Below, piece by piece: positions 36,101 through 51,100 of a stretch of 64,000 nt of DNA. Within the stretch, counting starts at the first letter, position 1, and the number at the start of each line of letters is the position of its first letter. The stretch is from Cydia pomonella (Eukaryota; Arthropoda; Insecta; Lepidoptera; Tortricidae). A program made the translations under genes and the position numbers. The stretch spans positions 17,340,357 through 17,404,356 of the forward strand of contig NC_084710.1 of assembly GCF_033807575.1 (NCBI RefSeq). The letters run 5' to 3'. The notes beneath the pieces were generated by a model, which was given only the letters and a program-made list of their open reading frames with translations, did not search any database and was not told the origin of the DNA.

Positions 36101-39100
36101 GTGATAGCGGTGGAATTTTTTTATTACATAAAATCAAATTTATGGGAATACATATACAGAAAAACAACATACCTCGTATACATTTTCCATATCAATTACT
36201 TAAAAATCGACAGAAGCTCATTCTAATGAGGTGGGATCATTTTTGAGGTACTAAGTTAGCTCCATTGCAGCTGAATTGACAGGTAGTAGTGATTGAATTG
36301 AGTGAGTAGGTACACTACTTATTTTGGTGTTTGATGCAAAACATTATAAACTATGTATTCAAAGATTTAACGAAGACACTGTTGTTTTTGTAACTAATTC
36401 ATACGAATTAACTAAGTATAAATGAGTTTTACGGATAAAATATTAACGTTTATAATTTAGTATTTTTGTTCATGTATAAAAATAAATATTTAATTTGATT
36501 AATAATAGGCGTTTGAAATATTATACACAATTTTCAATTGCGGCTGAACGTCCGAGAGGTCTGCGCCTTGCCTAACCAGTTAAAAAATGTCAATACGGCG
36601 GACGAATGAAATGTCACCGTATTTAGAAATTAATTCGCTTAAAATTTAGTTTTTTCTTCGAAAGTGTGATGAAAAACATTGTGTGTAACTCCGGGGGTAA
36701 AAATATTGTTACTCGAGTCTAATTCACTCAAGGCTGCGGCTGTCGTGAATATATAGACTCTCGTACAATATTTCGCCTAACCCCCTCGTTCCACAATGTA
36801 CTATTGTTTATATTTATTTCATGTAGGTACGAACACTTTCTTGTAGCACCAATTTATTATACTCAGTAGTTTACTGTTCAGGCGTACAAATAAGATTACA
36901 GTAGATTTATAAGGTAGGCTTAAATAAGTGCCTAATTAAAACAGACTGTGTTGCCAACAATGACTTTGGCAAGTTTCCAGAAAACTTTATTGTTCAGGGT
37001 ACAAAAGTAAGCGCGCTTAAGATTTAATTTTTGACTATCGTCGTCAGATGCCGTAAGATTTGAATCTATAATTTTAAATGCATAAATTATGTAGTGTCTG
37101 TTTGATTAAATATTATGAATTCGCAGAAATGTAAGCAAGTGCAGTTTCTCACGTTTGTGACCACAATTTTAATGAGAATAACGACCACAATTTTATTTAC
37201 AGTACATATGGAGCTACTTTTCCTCACTCGTGCGGTAACTCGCACTATACGTGCGTATGTCGAAAATTTAAAGGGCCATTTATGTGCTGTAAAACGTTGT
37301 ACAATACACGTGCGAAAAGGTTATTCGCAACTCGTGTCGATTTAAAACACGACCGAAGGGATTTATCGCCACTCTTTGCGGATTTCCTAGTTTTCGCACT
37401 TGTATCGTAATGTAATATTTCATAGATCAGTCTACTAGTAAGATGAGGAAGGTAGTAGGATAAGTGTCATCCTTACATTCCTCATATACATATACCAATG
37501 CACCGGATGTAAAATAATAAATGAAGAGGTTTTGGGTTCGAATCCCGGCAAGGGCATTTATTTGGGTAAGGATCACAAAAATATACTTCTTTTTTCCTGG
37601 ACCTAGCTTAAGCAATAAGTTATTAAAAGAGTTCCAGAACATGAATTATATAGTTTCTGTTTAAGTTTATTATTTATTTGTGTTATTCGGTCCTTGACAT
37701 AATTAAAACATCTTAAAAAACGATAAAAAAGTTCAATTCGTCGTTCGATATGAATAAAATTATTATGTTTAAAGAAATATCCATTTGGGTTTTACGTATG
37801 TTATGTGGTACCTACTTTGTTTTGAAGCATTTTTTTGAGCTGGAAACTATTCAACTGTCACATAAGTAATGTCAGTAATCTTGGCTGTCACGAAAGGAGC
37901 GTTATTGTGTTGTTAGTTCGTCATTTGATTTTAATACTTTTCGGAGGCGGAAGAAGCGAAGAGGGTTAAATTGCATTGTATTTGAAGCGAAAGAGGTATG
38001 TCAGGATCGTGGCAAGTGGAAATCCGTGGTCTTTGCCTACCCCTCCGGAAAACAGGCGGCACTATATGTATGTATGTACGTATTTGAAGATGCTACTCGG
38101 CTCTGAAGGCATTGATTTCCCGTGTGTTTATTTACGTATGTTACGTGTGTTACGAAACTGTGTAACGCGTGAAAATTAATTAAGAAAAAGAAAAAAAAAA
38201 ACAATTAAAACCATTTAATAAAAATAATACCAACAGAATACATTCGTAAGACTATTGTTTCAAATCCTATTCCAGTGCTTTCATTACAAGTGTAAACTAA
38301 CTCTAACAAATGTTCCAGTGTGTTGCGTTGTATTACAGTGGGACGTGTGTTATCATGTGTTATGATTTCCCGTGTGATATTTATCACCAATATTTGTTCC
38401 TGAGTTATGGATGTTATCTATGTATCTAAGTAAGTATTTATGTATACAAGTATGTATATTGTCAACTAGTTCCCATAGTACAAGTTTTGCTTAATTTAGG
38501 GCTACGAGTAGATCGAACTGTGTAAGATTGTCGCCAAATAATAATTTATTTAATTATTCAATAAAAGCTCTAACTCGTGAAAATATGATGGAAATGTGAC
38601 GTGCATCCCGAGAAACAACCGTGAAAATTTCACAATTAATTTAATGGATGTTGACGCTTACTTAGTAAATTAAAAAAAATGCCGCGCAGTTCTCTAGAGA
38701 CCATGTGTCATGTCACGTATGGTTAAAATCATAAGATCATAACTATAATTATATTCTAACCACTCACTTACTTATAGTAACTGTAATTACCAGCCATCAC
38801 TCTCTTATTACTTAGCAATTGAGTTCTCTAGAAAATACGAAGCGAGTGGTTAAAGGAAATACGTCCTGTTTTGATGGCAGCTGGCAACTTTGTAAGAAGA
38901 ATGTCACCTCGAAACCTTTGAAAAATTATACAACGTCCAACGTCAAGTAGTCCAAGTTCGACAAAAAGGCTGATGTCGGGTAAAAACAAGTATATATATA
39001 CTTACTATTTTATGATTGTACCGGAATTCAAATAATCAAGAAATTTAGAAATTAAAGAAATGCTTTGGTACAGCCCTTTGTCCCAGATTTTAAATTTCCA

Positions 39101-42100
39101 ACGAGAATTATAAAATGTTCGAAGTTGAACTTCTGGACTAAAACCGCAAAAATCGAAGTTCATCAATTGAGAGCATTTTTCTCTGTCACTTTAATTACGT
39201 CTTAGTAAGAGTAAAAGAGAAAGATACCCGCAATTCTCTAATTTTCGGTTTTCGCGGTAGGTCTCAATCATGCAGTCTAACACCACAACACGATTGGTAG
39301 ATAAGTGCGCATCATGCGCGCGATTCGTCGCAACTAGTTGCGTTAGACTGCACAATTGGCTCGAATTCGTGAGTGAAATCACTGAACTAGCACCATTAGT
39401 GCCCGTAAGGCCCGTCCTTGGATATATGTCAATGATCAAAGATTTATGAAGTGTAGTATGCTGTTGTAAACACACATTAGCTTTCTATTTGTTTACACTA
39501 GTATAAACAGAACCATTAGCCAGCCTTTCGTCCATTAAATTCTAAGATTTAGATCCCTCTTGGGACCCAGCTCAGGATGCCTACCTCACTCAAGTTCATC
39601 TAAATTCGTAACACAAACTGTTTTCCTTGGCGTGGCTCTAAAAATAATGTGATCACTGGCTGGGGATGTCCTTGTATTTTTGTCACTGGAATTACCCCGG
39701 ATAAATGTCAACTAGGGGGCCTTAGAAGACCAATTTGGGAACGTAACATTTGTAACGTGACTATTAATATTGCACTGGCAACACTTTGCTAACGTTTGCG
39801 TTGCGTCTATGGCCACCATAAGACATTTGCACGGTTCGGCCTTTAAAATATCGCAAAGAATAGACAAATAATAAGTCACGGGTATTTATTACTTGCCTAG
39901 GAAGTAATGTGTGACGCTCCTCATCCTCTTGTTGGCCAGCACGACCCAAATGACGACGAGATTGCCGATGGTGGCCGCCACCACCATGAAGGCGAAGACC
40001 AGCGTCCATATCGCTTGCCGCCATGATGGTAGTATGAACGACTGGAACGGCTGCAACAAAGGAAAGAAGTAATAACTCAAATGTACATCAACATACTTTG
40101 CCACTCGAGTGGATAAAAAACAACTTTATCATCAGTTTTTCAAAAATATAAAGACCCTTTTGGAGCTGGTGCGCTAAATTTTTTAATTTTATTGCGTTAA
40201 ATATTTTTCTTTTTTTAATATTATACAATACCTACGAATACCACCAACGTTACATTCAGTAGGTATTATACTTTGTATGTCAAGGCTCATTCGCTACTTT
40301 ACTGAACACCAACTTGTCAGTAGAAAAAGGAGCGAAATCCAATTTTTTATGGAAAGTAAACTCTTCGCGCCTACATTTTTTAAGCTTGCCGCCTTTTCTA
40401 CTGACAAAAGGTCGCTGTACCAGAGTATAAATTAAATACTTAAGTTGTGTCTGTACAACCTCCCAAAATAATAATAGTTTCCCATATCAGATCTCACGTT
40501 CGAATTTCCGTATTAATTCGATAGTGAAATACCTACAAGAGTATCATAGGTGAGTTCGATTCACATATATCTCTGTTTCCTGATAATTAACGAGCGACGT
40601 GGGAACATTAAATATCCACAAGTTTGGGTAAACATACATATACGTTGGTGTACGTTATGAGTATTTGCGGATTTATTTTATAGACAATTTATTAACTTAA
40701 GAGCTTTGCGGTTTTCTTAACTTTACTTAACGGAACTGGAGGACGATTTTCATTTGTAATGTGAATGACCTAATAAGTTTAATAAGTTTTTGGAAAAATG
40801 ACATTTTTGGTCCAAGCTTATGTCGCTGACCGTACTTTACCACAGGCAACTAATACTCATCGGGACAATTCTAAAAATCCAATACACAATTAGGTTGTGT
40901 TGTTTCATTATAGAGTTCTTGTGGCCACCTCCTGTCTCCATTATCAGAGTAACTCGATTTTTTATTTATTGAATCGTATGGTATAAATAAAAAAATAGGT
41001 AATTAATTACATTAACATTATTATTTAGTATTGTAAACGTCAACATTCAGGGTGCTGATCCAAGCACCCTGAATGTTGCGTCGTAATGGGTGCGTCGGGT
41101 GTGAGATGCACCAGATTAACTCGATGGTACCATAATATTGCATTGTCACTCGACTTACATATGCATGCAAATTTTCAGCTCAATTTGAAATCGGGAAGAG
41201 GGTGAAGCTTCCAAGTTTTGAGCAACACTAAATAACAAACTTTACTAACAGGGCGGTAAATAAAAGCTTGTAAAATGGATAATTCACAACGGCAACGAAT
41301 TAAAACAAATGGGTCATAAATGTAATAGGTTTTCATTTTTCTGTGATCCTCAAAGTAAAAAACAGTGGTGAAAAAAAGGCTTGGAATTTTAAAATAAGCC
41401 AAATCATTGTATGGGAGGACCAAAGTTCGCAAACATAAGAAAACTTTTTTTAAGTGTCGCTGTTTTTAATTTCTTTTCGTTTCCATAATAGCAGTTTATG
41501 TGACTGTTACATAATGAAAGACATTAAAATCCGAGTGTGGGTTTAAGAAACGAACGAAGTGAGTGTCTTCAAAGGACCACACGAGTGTTTTAATGCCTAT
41601 ATAATTATGTACAGTTTCTATAAACTTTCTATGATATATTATATTCATTAACCCAAATTACAGCCAACATTGGGGATCTTTGCTCTTTTGGCGGAACTCG
41701 CGGATATGTGGCGGCGTGGCCGAAATATGTTAATCGCTCATTTTAAACGAAACTTTTGCTATAGTTACTTTCAAAACCACAAAACAAACTCATCAAACTC
41801 ACAAACATACTTAAAACTAATTAAGAGATAAACTGTAAGTACGTCAAATGGCGGTAAATGAAAACTTTTTTCACGCATGTCACGCATTCATACTTTATTT
41901 TTTTAATTCAGAGACAAACCAGAGTCAGGGGCCTATTTCCATATCGGTCGATTTGTCAAAATTGTATGCATTTACATTCATTTCATGTCGAACAAAAAGG
42001 CATCTCGACTGATATTAGAATAGAGGTCGAATCGAATTGCTTTTTTTTCAGAGATGTTCGAAATTTGAATGTCATTACCAAATCGATTTTGATGTAGTAA

Positions 42101-45100
42101 TCTTCTTCCTCGCGTTGTCCCGGCATTTTGCCACGGCTCATGGGAGCCTGGGGTCCGCTTGACAACTAATCCCAAGGTTTGGCGTAGGTACTAGTTTTTA
42201 CGAAAGCGACTGCCATCTGACCTTCCAACCCAGAGGGTAAACTAGACCTTGTTGGGATTAGTCCGGTTTCCTCACGATGTTTTCCTTCACCGAAAAGCGA
42301 CTAGTAAATATCAGCTGATATTTCGTACATTCGTTGCGAAAAACTCATTGGTACGAGACGGGGTTTGAACCCGCGACCTCCGGATTGCAAGTCGCACGCT
42401 CTTACCGCTAGGCCACCAGCGCTTCATTTTGATGTAGTAATGAAGCAATTATAACATTTTCACAGATAAGAAATTTGTTAGAACAAAATAGTTTATCGTA
42501 ATGTTGGCCATTATTTACGGATTTTTAAGGCATCATAGAAGGTTTATGATATGTGTGTAGATAAATAGCCACTCACATGATTCCGATTTTAACGAAAGGT
42601 GCCCTGAATTGCTCTGCCATTTCGCAGATACGACGGCACAGTATCGTGATATCTTCAAAAATCGATAACTTTGCTTCTGCTTAAGCATTTGGAATTATTC
42701 TTTCGGTTTTATAATGGTAAAGAAACAAAGAAATTATTAAATTATTTTCTTACTTTAACTTTTTGCTGTTATAATAAAAATAATTATTAAAAATTCACGA
42801 AGTTTACCCAAAGGAATAATTTCCGAGTTATAGTAGAAAACTATTTTTAATAAAAAATCTAAATCGATAATATATCTTTTTTTTTTTTTCATTTAAAGAA
42901 GGCTTAATAACCTTTTAATTGATACTAAACACCTTGATAGCTCACCTATAAAATTGCAGAGTAAAACTGATTCAAATTCTGATAAGGAACTTTCGAATTG
43001 CTCCACCTGGCGTGTAACTATGTGCTATGTTCGTGATTTTTTTGTGGCTAATTTAGACACTGAAGTACAAAAATATAGTAAAAAACCGTTTAAGACACTA
43101 ATTACCTTGAAATAAAATACATAATTTATGTAATTATCACAATGGCTATAGTGGCTTTATAACTTAAAATAACAAAAGAGTATTTACATACCTACTAAAC
43201 TTTGGTGTTTTTAAAACGGCCGATCACCAACAACCGAACTAACTTATAACAAATTAAGCACAATAAGTAAATAGTAACTATTAACACATGAAATTATACT
43301 GATTACAAACGTAAATAAACAACACGTGATAACAGCGGCGGCCGGCAAACTGACCTGCGCCATGTCAAAAACAAAGATGGCTACCTATTTAGGGCGGAGA
43401 CACAACAGTCGCGCGATGCAGATGTTCAACAGAAATAGGAACTTTTAACACATTCACTGCCAGACGAAAAACGGCAAGCTACCCCAGGATCCGGGCAATA
43501 TAGCAAAGAAATATTAGTAAATAGAAATTATAAGTAAGTAGTAACAAACACCCCAAAACGCGTATGCAACGTCTAGTGTACCACATGCCTTACGATGTGC
43601 AGAAATGCTTTAAGCAACCACAGTTGCTGTGTTTGTACTACAATTTTCCGTCACATGGTTTGTTCGCTAATCCTGGATAATACACAGTGATTTAATGCAC
43701 TTTATTGTTTATTAATGTAATTTAATAATCGAACTATTTAATGACTATAGGTTGCTCAAGATATATTTGGTAATCATAGAAATCTAGGGCATTAAAATAG
43801 GAAACACGCCAAAAATCTACAGAGTTATTGGTTTGAAGTGAGATTTTATGGTCATCAATATTAAGTAGGTCTAAAATATAGTTTTAATCTAATAGACCAA
43901 TAAACGCGGAGTAATTTAATATATAATACTAACAGAAATATGTAAATTTGAATACTTACGGCATTTTAAAACACGCAGCAACTTTTAACACACGCACTTT
44001 CCCGATCAACTTGCAAAGTAACATAGATAAAAAATACTGTGGTTATGTCTATGTGGTTGAAACATTTTTTAAATATTGTCACGTTTGTATTCTGTGTTTT
44101 AATAAATGTTTACACCATATCTGTGCAGCCCTTCACAGATAAGAAATAAAAAACCGCATACACTCCGTTCGCAACTCGAGTTGCGACGATCATTTTAGAG
44201 GTGCGAAATGTTGAAACCTTAGTTGCTGGAATCATGTGAGTGGATAGTTATGTTCGACGGTAACCGCTATTACTTTTACAAAAAATGGCCTTTCATGACG
44301 TAAAGTTTTTACTAGACAATGATAGCAAATAGATAAAAGCTAGATGTATACAATTTAATTTAAACAAATTTAACTCGAAACATCCTTCAGAAATGAGCTA
44401 AATAAGGTGTAAAATAGTGGGGATCTGTTTGAAGGCATATTTAGTATATAGGTAATAGCGTTATGATTAGGAAAAAGCGAAATTTTTTTGATCTTTGTAT
44501 GGAGGGTATTTTTACGACATGCCCCATAGAAAAAAAACATGTATTTTTTTCGCGTAAAAAAACTTTTATTTATCCTAATCAGAACCCCTAGTGTAAAATT
44601 ATTCGATAGCGTAACGTGACGTACGCGTTTGCGATATGACTCATTTTGTATGGGATTTAGAAACAGCGCCCAGCAGGACGTTTTGGAAACTCAAAATCCC
44701 ATACAAAATGAGACTAACGCAAACGCGTACGTCACGTTACGATATCGAATAAATTTACACCAGGGGTACAGTACACGATAGTAGTAGGTATATCTGTTAC
44801 ACCTTAAAGATACTTTGGGAATAAAATTTACGTTTGCTTTTATGAGTCGACCTGTTAGATGCCAACGACATAGACTGCGCTCAGACAAAGCGAATGGCAC
44901 CCTTCTTTATCTATCGGAGTTTAAAAACAAAGCAATTTTAGTAAAATATGACGTCGCGACCAAGTTTATCTGATCATACTATTGTCTGCTTCCGGTCTGA
45001 TGAGTTAAAAACATGTTATATCCTAGTTAAAAATAGTAAATTGCTAACCAAGGGTTGAAACTTGAAAGGAACTCATTTCTGTCGATGGTCCTGGGTTCGA

Positions 45101-48100
45101 ATCCCGATAAGAGCAATGATTTGTGTGACGAGTACAGATATGTTCCTGAATCATGGGTATTCTATGTATTTGAGAATTTGTGTATATAGTTATATCGTTG
45201 TCTGAGTATCCATAACACAAGCCTTGATGTGCTTACTGTGGGGTTTTGTTAATTTATGTAAAAATATCCTATAATATTTATTAATTTATATTCTACGCAG
45301 ACAAAGTCGCTTGCTAATGCTATTCAAATGAACACATTAGGCAGTGAAAAGTTTTAAACAAACTTAATGTTAAATAAAGAATGAGTTTGTAAATCAGACG
45401 TATTTAAACAAATTTCAAATATCGAATGCCTATCTGCATACCTCCCACACTCACATTCAAGAAAATCGGCCAAGAGCATGTCGGTCCATGCTCAGTGTAG
45501 GCGGGTTTCGTAGTTACCATTTTGTCAAAATAGGGTAAACCGGGGCTATTAGTAAGTATCTGTACGTTACAAGCATGAGGATTACCTTTGCAGCACTGTG
45601 TACGTCTTTTTACTAAGGAGAGAAGATTTTTTGTAATAACTCAATAACGACTGGACCGATCATGTTCGCTATAGTTTTTACTGAAAGTGCTTATTAAGCT
45701 TTTATTTCAGGATTATTTTTATATTTTTTGGACCCATTGTTCAAAAGTTAGAGGGGGCGGGGGACACAATTTTTTTTTCATTCTGAGCGATTATTTCCGA
45801 AAATATAACTTTATCGAAATAATAGTTTTTATAGGCCCGTATTCGTTTTAAAGTACATATTAAAAGATATCCCACACTATTGGATTAGTTAAAGCAATAA
45901 ACAAAAAAAAAGTTTGTGTGGGAGGAAGAGGTTGCAGCTTTCTAGCACTAACGGCCACGGAGCAAAGCCGAGGACGGACGGACAGACCGACATGGCGAAA
46001 CTATAAGGGTTTTTAGGTGACTACGAAACCCTAAAAAGCTACACTTAAGCTCTTTACCTAAAGGTACAGTACTCAATACTCAACATTAAAATAATTTTTA
46101 AAATCTTTCGGTATTTGTAAGTACGAAGAAGACCGTAACTAAGGAGATTTATAACGAAGCATAATTTCAACGAGTCTCGCTGTCTCCAACTACCCCCCAC
46201 CACATCATTAAAGGCGTGGCCAGACAACCAACTCACGCGCTGTGATTGGCCAAACCGCGCGGTGTAGGAGCCTAGAGCGGCGGCACTAGAGTGAGGACAA
46301 TTCGATAGAGCTATCGATATTTTACATGTTCTGAACATGACCTTAGAGTTTTGACATTTTTGTTTTAAGTAATAATTGCCATAGACTTAATTTATATTCC
46401 TTTAAATTTTTGACCTTATTTACGAGCTAAGAATTTTAAGGTACGCGTAAGGTATATTCATAGATATAAGAAGTAAGGAGATTTATAACGAAGCATAATT
46501 TCAACGAGTCTCGCTGTCTCCAACTGTCCCCCACCACATCATTAAAGGCGTGGCCAGACAACCAACTCACGCGCTGTGATTGGCCAAACCGCGCGGTGTA
46601 GGAGCCTAGAGCGGCGGCACTAGAGTGAGGACAATTCGATAGAGCTATCGATATTTTACATGTTCTGAACATGACCTTAGAGTTTTGACATTTTTGTTTT
46701 AAGTAATAATTGCCATAGACTTAATTTATATTCCTTTAAATGTTTGACCTTATTTACGAGCTAAGAATTTTAAGGTACGTGTAAGGTATATTAGTTGATC
46801 CATAAGTTCTCTCACAAAGGTTTTTACTGATAAAATGTAATACAAAGCTTTTAATTTAAAAAAAACATGTACCATGATGCGAAAGCTTGTTTATGCTTAA
46901 CTAATCAAATTGGTTTAAATTTTAGTCATTATTTGATGTAATGTTTGTTTAAATTGTTTACTTTGGGATTGTTGTTAGACGCGAGCGCTTCATAAAATAA
47001 AAGGTTCAGTTTATTATAGCATATTTCGTCACCAATTGAAAGCAATTCCAGCATGTTACATAGAGTTATGAAGAACTGCGAAAGCAAATTATAGTAAATT
47101 ATATTGTAAGTATAATGCACCATTAAATAAGCTTTTAAATCATATGTACGAAAAATAAGGAAAGAGTAATCATAATTATCAGTAAAAATCTTTCTGATAG
47201 AACTTTTGGATCGACTAAGTATACAATATACTATTATTTTAAACATATTTATATTCTATCGTTATATAAATGAGGCGAAGTGTAACTGGAAACATTTTTC
47301 TTGAAAATGATCCGAAAAAATAACACTTTTCTCGCTCGTAAACCAGTTAGGGCCCTCTTCCTGTAGCATCTATCCATTTTTCTTTAATACTGGGATTTTT
47401 CGGGAAACTGAAAAAAATTGCAATCATGAACATATTTGATTATACCTAGTGCAGTTATTCGAATCGTTGCTAAGAACCTGAATAAAATATACTTATAGGT
47501 ATAAACTATAATGTTATAAATAAATTGTACTTAATTAAATCAGTTAATCGATTTTTAATCCAAATTAATAAGTATTAAATTAAACATTAGGTGCATATAA
47601 AATAATTGTAAAATTTTACTTGAAAAATAATTACTTTCATACACACTATATCCAAACATTTTTTATCGATAACGCTCAAAGATCAATTATATGCACGAGC
47701 ACCACTCTACTTCGCGGCCTCAATGAAGGGAGCGGTTGGCGGTCGTACCAAGAAACAATAATGCCCCTGTGAATATCGTTAGCGGTTTAATGCATTGCGC
47801 CGTTGCTAAGGACACTACAAATAGTTTTCCATGCCAAAGCGTCAATGTAAGATGCATAGACAAATTGCCACGCGTTTGTATGACAACATGGTCTGACTCA
47901 GAAAAATCATATGTCACTGGATTTATTTGTTAAAATGTGTGGTTTTATTGACTAATACGTGAAAAAAAATGTACTCACATGTGGTATGTAACTCCATGAT
48001 CCTTATAGTTTTTGGATGCACTCCTATTTCGACACAAAATAACGCTATAATTCGGCATTTCAATAAAATTGACGCGCACATTGTTCAATGACAGCTAATT

Positions 48101-51100
48101 TGCTACTGTCTTACGGCGGGCCGGTATGGCCACGATGTGGCCATGTCGTGGCGACACGCGCCACGCCTCCGTCAGCCATCTAGTACTTTCTATGATCTGA
48201 GGGTATATTAGTTGATCCATAAGTTGTCTCACAAAGGTTTTTACTGATAAAATGTAATACAAAGCTTTTAATTACAAAAAAAAAACATGTACCATGAAGC
48301 AAAACCTTGTTTATGCTTAACTAATCAAATTGGTTTAAATTTTAGTCATTATTTGATGTAATGTTTGTTTAAATTGTTTACTTTGGGATTGTCGTTAGAC
48401 GCGAGCGCTTCATTAAAAAAATAGTTTCAGTTTATTATAGCATATTTCGTCACCAATTGAAAGCAATTCCAGCATGTTACATAGAGCAATGAAGAACTGC
48501 GAAAAGCAAGTTATAGTAAATTAAATTGTAAGTATAATGCACTATTAAATAAGCTTTTAAATCATATGTACGAATAATAAGGAAAGAGTAATCATAATTA
48601 TCAGTAAAAATCTTTCTGATAGAACTTTTGGATCGACTAATTATACAATATACTATTATTTCAAACATATTTATATTCTATCGTTATATAAATGAGGCGA
48701 AGTGTAACTGGAAACATTTTTCTTGAAAATGATCCGAATGAACGTATTTGATTATACCTAGTGTAGTTATTCGAATCGTTGCTAAGAACCTGAATAAAAT
48801 ATACTTATAGGTATAAACTATAATGTTATAAATAAATTGTACTTAATTAAATCAGTTTATTTTTTGGTTTACCTATTCGATTTTTAATCCAAACTAATAA
48901 GTATTAAATTAAACATTAGGTGCATATAAAATAATTGTTAAATGTTACTTGAAAAATAATTACTTTCATACACACTATATCCAAACATTTTTATCGATAA
49001 CCCTCAAAGATCAATTATATGCACGAGCACCACTCTACTTCGCGGCGTCAATGAAGGGAGCGGTTGGCGGTCGTACCAAGAAACAATAATGCTACTGTGA
49101 ATATCGTTAGCGGTTTAATGCATTGCGCCGTTGCTAAGGACACTACAAATAGTTTTCTATGCCAAAGCGTCAATGTAGGATGCATAGACAAATTGCCACG
49201 CGTTTGTATGACAACATGGTCTGACTCAGAAAAATCATGTCACTGGATTTATTTGTTAAAATGTGTGGTTTTATTGACTAATACGTGAAAAAAAATTTAC
49301 TCACATGTGGTATGTAACTCCATGATCCTTATAGTTTTTGGATGCACTCCTATTTCGACACAAAATAACGCTATAATTCGGCATTTCAATAAAATTGACG
49401 CGCACATTGTTCAATGACAGCTAATTTGCTACTGTCTTACGGCGGGCCGGTATGGCCACGTGGCCATGTCGCGGCGACACGCGCCACGCCTCCGTCAGCC
49501 ATCTAGTACTTTCTATGATCTGAGACCGTAACTTATTTGATGTTCCGGACATGTCGCTGATAAGTGCGAATCAGTGTCTACATCGAGCAATGCATTTCTC
49601 AGAAATCGTAGATATTATAAAAACACTTACTCGTACGGTGAAGTCTGCTAGACTATTTTAGTTTTATCATTTTTTTATCATAGTGTGGGGTGGTGAAAGA
49701 CTTATCGTCCTCGAACCGAACGGTATTTTCATAAATATCCACTCATGTTTATAAAAAAACTGGTAGTAAATTAAATAAGAGAGATTTGACCTCAAAGTTT
49801 AAGAAGTTGTTTGAGGTATTAGTTAAAAATATAAAATATTATAATAAATAAATATTTGAATATATATTTATTTATAATATTTATCTTATATACAATAGGT
49901 GTATATATTATATATTTATGTATATGTTATAGTTTGCGTATTCATACTACGGGTTGTCTACTTTTTATTTTATTTTATTATTATTGATTGCTCTCATGCT
50001 ACTTTTATGTGTATCCAAAATTCTCATATTGCTACTGTAAATATTGATTTGTCTTTCACCTGTTAGTGTTTGATCCTTTTGCATTTTCTCAAAGGTTAGC
50101 TGGAAGAGATCCCTTTTAGGGATAAGTTCGCCTTTGTACATAACAATTTTTTGTTTGTTTTGTTTTGTCTGTTTTATGTTAACCTGTTTATGTGCAATAA
50201 AGTGACATACATACATACATAAAATGAATTAAGTATATTGCAGCCAATTATTAAATTAACAGGTAAGTACATCAAGTCAACATAAAAAGAGGCAACCGTC
50301 TCATTTTGACTTTGGTGTATCGAAGTATAAGCACTCTACCTTAAGAAATTTCATTCGTGTTTCTGGTTGTATACGGAACCGTTTTATAATTTATGTAATG
50401 ATTTCAATACTCAAATTAGTAGTACATGTATGTTATTATAAGGTTTTAGTTAATTTGGTACACAAATAGAGGCGTGTCTACGTGTACGTTACACGTGTCT
50501 CGGAAAATGTATACGCACGTTAATATTCATTAAGCTTTCTTGCTACGATAATTTTCGTCATGAATGCGTTATATTCATCTGTACAGTCAACTTCAATATC
50601 TCATTAAAGTTCTGAACCAGTTTGTAACATTTTGCTATTCAGTAGATATTCTTTTGGGATATCTATACGTGTATCACGTGTAATCTACTGAGTAAATACG
50701 ATCATAGAGTTCAGTTATAAATTAAAGTAGGTCAATTTCGTATACTGAATAAAAGTGCAAACCAGAAATAATTATATACGGCAAAATTTAAAAGATTAAA
50801 TTGCAAGTTTTAAGTATGTAAGTTTATTGCCGAATTCGTAAAGAAAGATAACGCCCTTAGTCAAAAGTGTACCTACCCTTTATTCTGTAATAAAGATAGC
50901 AGTGGAGTTAAACACTTACTAGCATGTAAAGTGCTTGTAAAGTTGGTACACTAGCACGAAAGTAGGTATTTCGGTGAAAAGCGACGAGTAATTTCATGTT
51001 ACATTGTAGAGAAAGTCCTGTGTTCTTTATGGCTACGCGAGTGCGGGTGGATGGAGTCTAGAAGGAACCAATGTATTGCGGTAAGATAAAAATATTAAAC

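Noticed and set aside
42340..42425. A functional tRNA gene on the minus strand
   Set aside because: It is the head of a complete SINE with a target duplication and a GAA-rich tail.
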